Positions 63,755 through 64,000 of a stretch of DNA of 64,000 nt are shown here, one piece after another. Location of the stretch: the NCBI GenBank assembly GCA_029268615.1, contig JAQWNM010000013.1, positions 89,438 through 153,437 of the forward strand, in the 5' to 3' direction. Source of the stretch: SAR86 cluster bacterium. GTDB lineage: Bacteria; Pseudomonadota; Gammaproteobacteria; Magnimaribacterales; Magnimaribacteraceae. Position 1 is the first letter of the stretch, and each line of letters starts with the position of its first letter. A program made the translations under genes and the position numbers. A model generated the notes under the pieces. It was given only the letters and a program-made list of their open reading frames with translations, did no database searches and had not been told where the DNA came from.

Positions 63755-64000
63755 ATATAGCTAAAACTCTTGTGTAATTTAATTTGAACCTGTTTTGAAG
63801 TAATTGAAGTGTAAAAACATATATCAAAAGCCCGGTAATAAAACCGGGCTTTCTCCGAACAAAATATAATCAGGTATCGACGATCACGTAATTGATCAAT
63901 ATTGAAGATAGCATTTGTCATACTGTCTAGTTTTTCCCACGCTGAGTCCACCGTGATAACGGTTGCACGTTCATCTCTAACATTAGCAATTATCGCAGAT
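63751..64000 (-). CDS. Possible partial reading frame at window edge, uncertain
   Basis: On the minus strand a frame is open from the window edge to 63751. It reads NVRDERATVITVDSAWEKL and then MTNAIFNIDQLRDRRYLIIF. I do not recognise it. It runs through the hairpin at 63827-63852, which is unusual for a real gene end, so it is either not coding or frameshifted near its end. The forward strand also has a short open frame from a TTG with a signal-like start (KIAFVILSSFSHAES). Neither can be decided without the sequence beyond 64000. Confidence 0.25.
   Translation of the reverse strand, partial: SAIIANVRDERATVITVDSAWEKLDSMTNAIFNIDQLRDRRYLIIFCSEKARFYYRAFDICFYTSITSKQVQIKLHKSFSYI
63827..63852. 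terminator. Strong GC-rich hairpin after GNAT gene
   Basis: AAAGCCCGGT (63827-63836) pairs perfectly with ACCGGGCTTT (63843-63852) around a 6-nt AATAAA loop, 73 bases after the GNAT stop. The stem is the most GC-rich hairpin of the window. The T-run is short on both strands, so it may terminate either direction. Confidence 0.75.

Overview
The window reads as a dense, AT-rich piece of a marine gammaproteobacterial chromosome. Short intergenic gaps, ATGA-type overlaps, two TonB-dependent receptors, YciB, glucokinase, NadB and malate synthase G, and the many short-chain dehydrogenases, crotonases and acyl-CoA dehydrogenases, all suit a streamlined surface-ocean lineage such as SAR86. That placement is inference from content and composition; there is no rRNA to confirm it. 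I see no insertion sequence, phage or CRISPR array, and no gap longer than about 300 bases without a gene.

Region 1 (1-12.4 kb) is catabolic. It holds the tail of a crotonase, a membrane-anchored DUF3604 protein, and a plus-strand operon of SDR, unusual crotonase, acyl-CoA synthetase, SDR and an unknown protein. Next comes a minus-strand operon of FAH-family hydrolase, extradiol-type ring-cleavage dioxygenase and TetR regulator, with a paired TTGTnACAA element at its promoter. A divergent SDR and a membrane-anchored GST follow. Region 2 (12.5-19.2 kb) is a nine-gene minus-strand operon: DUF3237, two SDRs, Rieske oxygenase, Rieske ferredoxin, crotonase, small lipoprotein, DUF35 and thiolase-like protein. 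It looks built to hydroxylate and then break down a cyclic compound.

Region 3 (19.2-29.8 kb) has a nucleotide-translocase-like MFS protein, a YwaF-like membrane protein, and a five-gene minus operon (nitronate monooxygenase, SnoaL-like, small membrane protein, ferritin-like protein, VOC protein). It continues with a secreted two-repeat alpha/beta-barrel protein, an M3 oligopeptidase lipoprotein, a DUF3445 heme N-demethylase-like protein and a GST. Region 4 (29.9-33.8 kb) is a compact minus operon of DUF3604 lipoprotein, parvulin-type foldase and HupE/UreJ-like membrane protein. Just beyond it, at 33957-33976, is a near-perfect LexA (SOS) box that overlaps the start codon of a 61-residue membrane protein. 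This is the most striking regulatory signal in the window.

Region 5 (34.2-40.2 kb) carries three acyl-CoA dehydrogenases behind a 10-6-10 palindrome, an amidohydrolase and a GPH-type sugar transporter. Region 6 (40.2-50.8 kb) holds small VOC, DUF4345 and DUF2256 genes, malate synthase G, tRNA-Gly(GCC), and a hydantoinase set (TonB receptor, HyuA, HyuB, N-carbamoylsarcosine amidase-like hydrolase). Region 7 (50.9-64 kb) is mostly housekeeping: CaiB-type CoA transferase, HMG-CoA lyase, glucokinase, YciB, a second TonB receptor, an EamA transporter, NadB, FolE, DUF2721, a deazaflavin-type reductase, a polysaccharide deacetylase and a GNAT protein.

Together the genes suggest a heterotroph that takes up complex organic molecules through TonB receptors, activates them as CoA thioesters or by Rieske oxygenation, and feeds the products through beta-oxidation-like steps, HMG-CoA lyase and the glyoxylate enzyme malate synthase.
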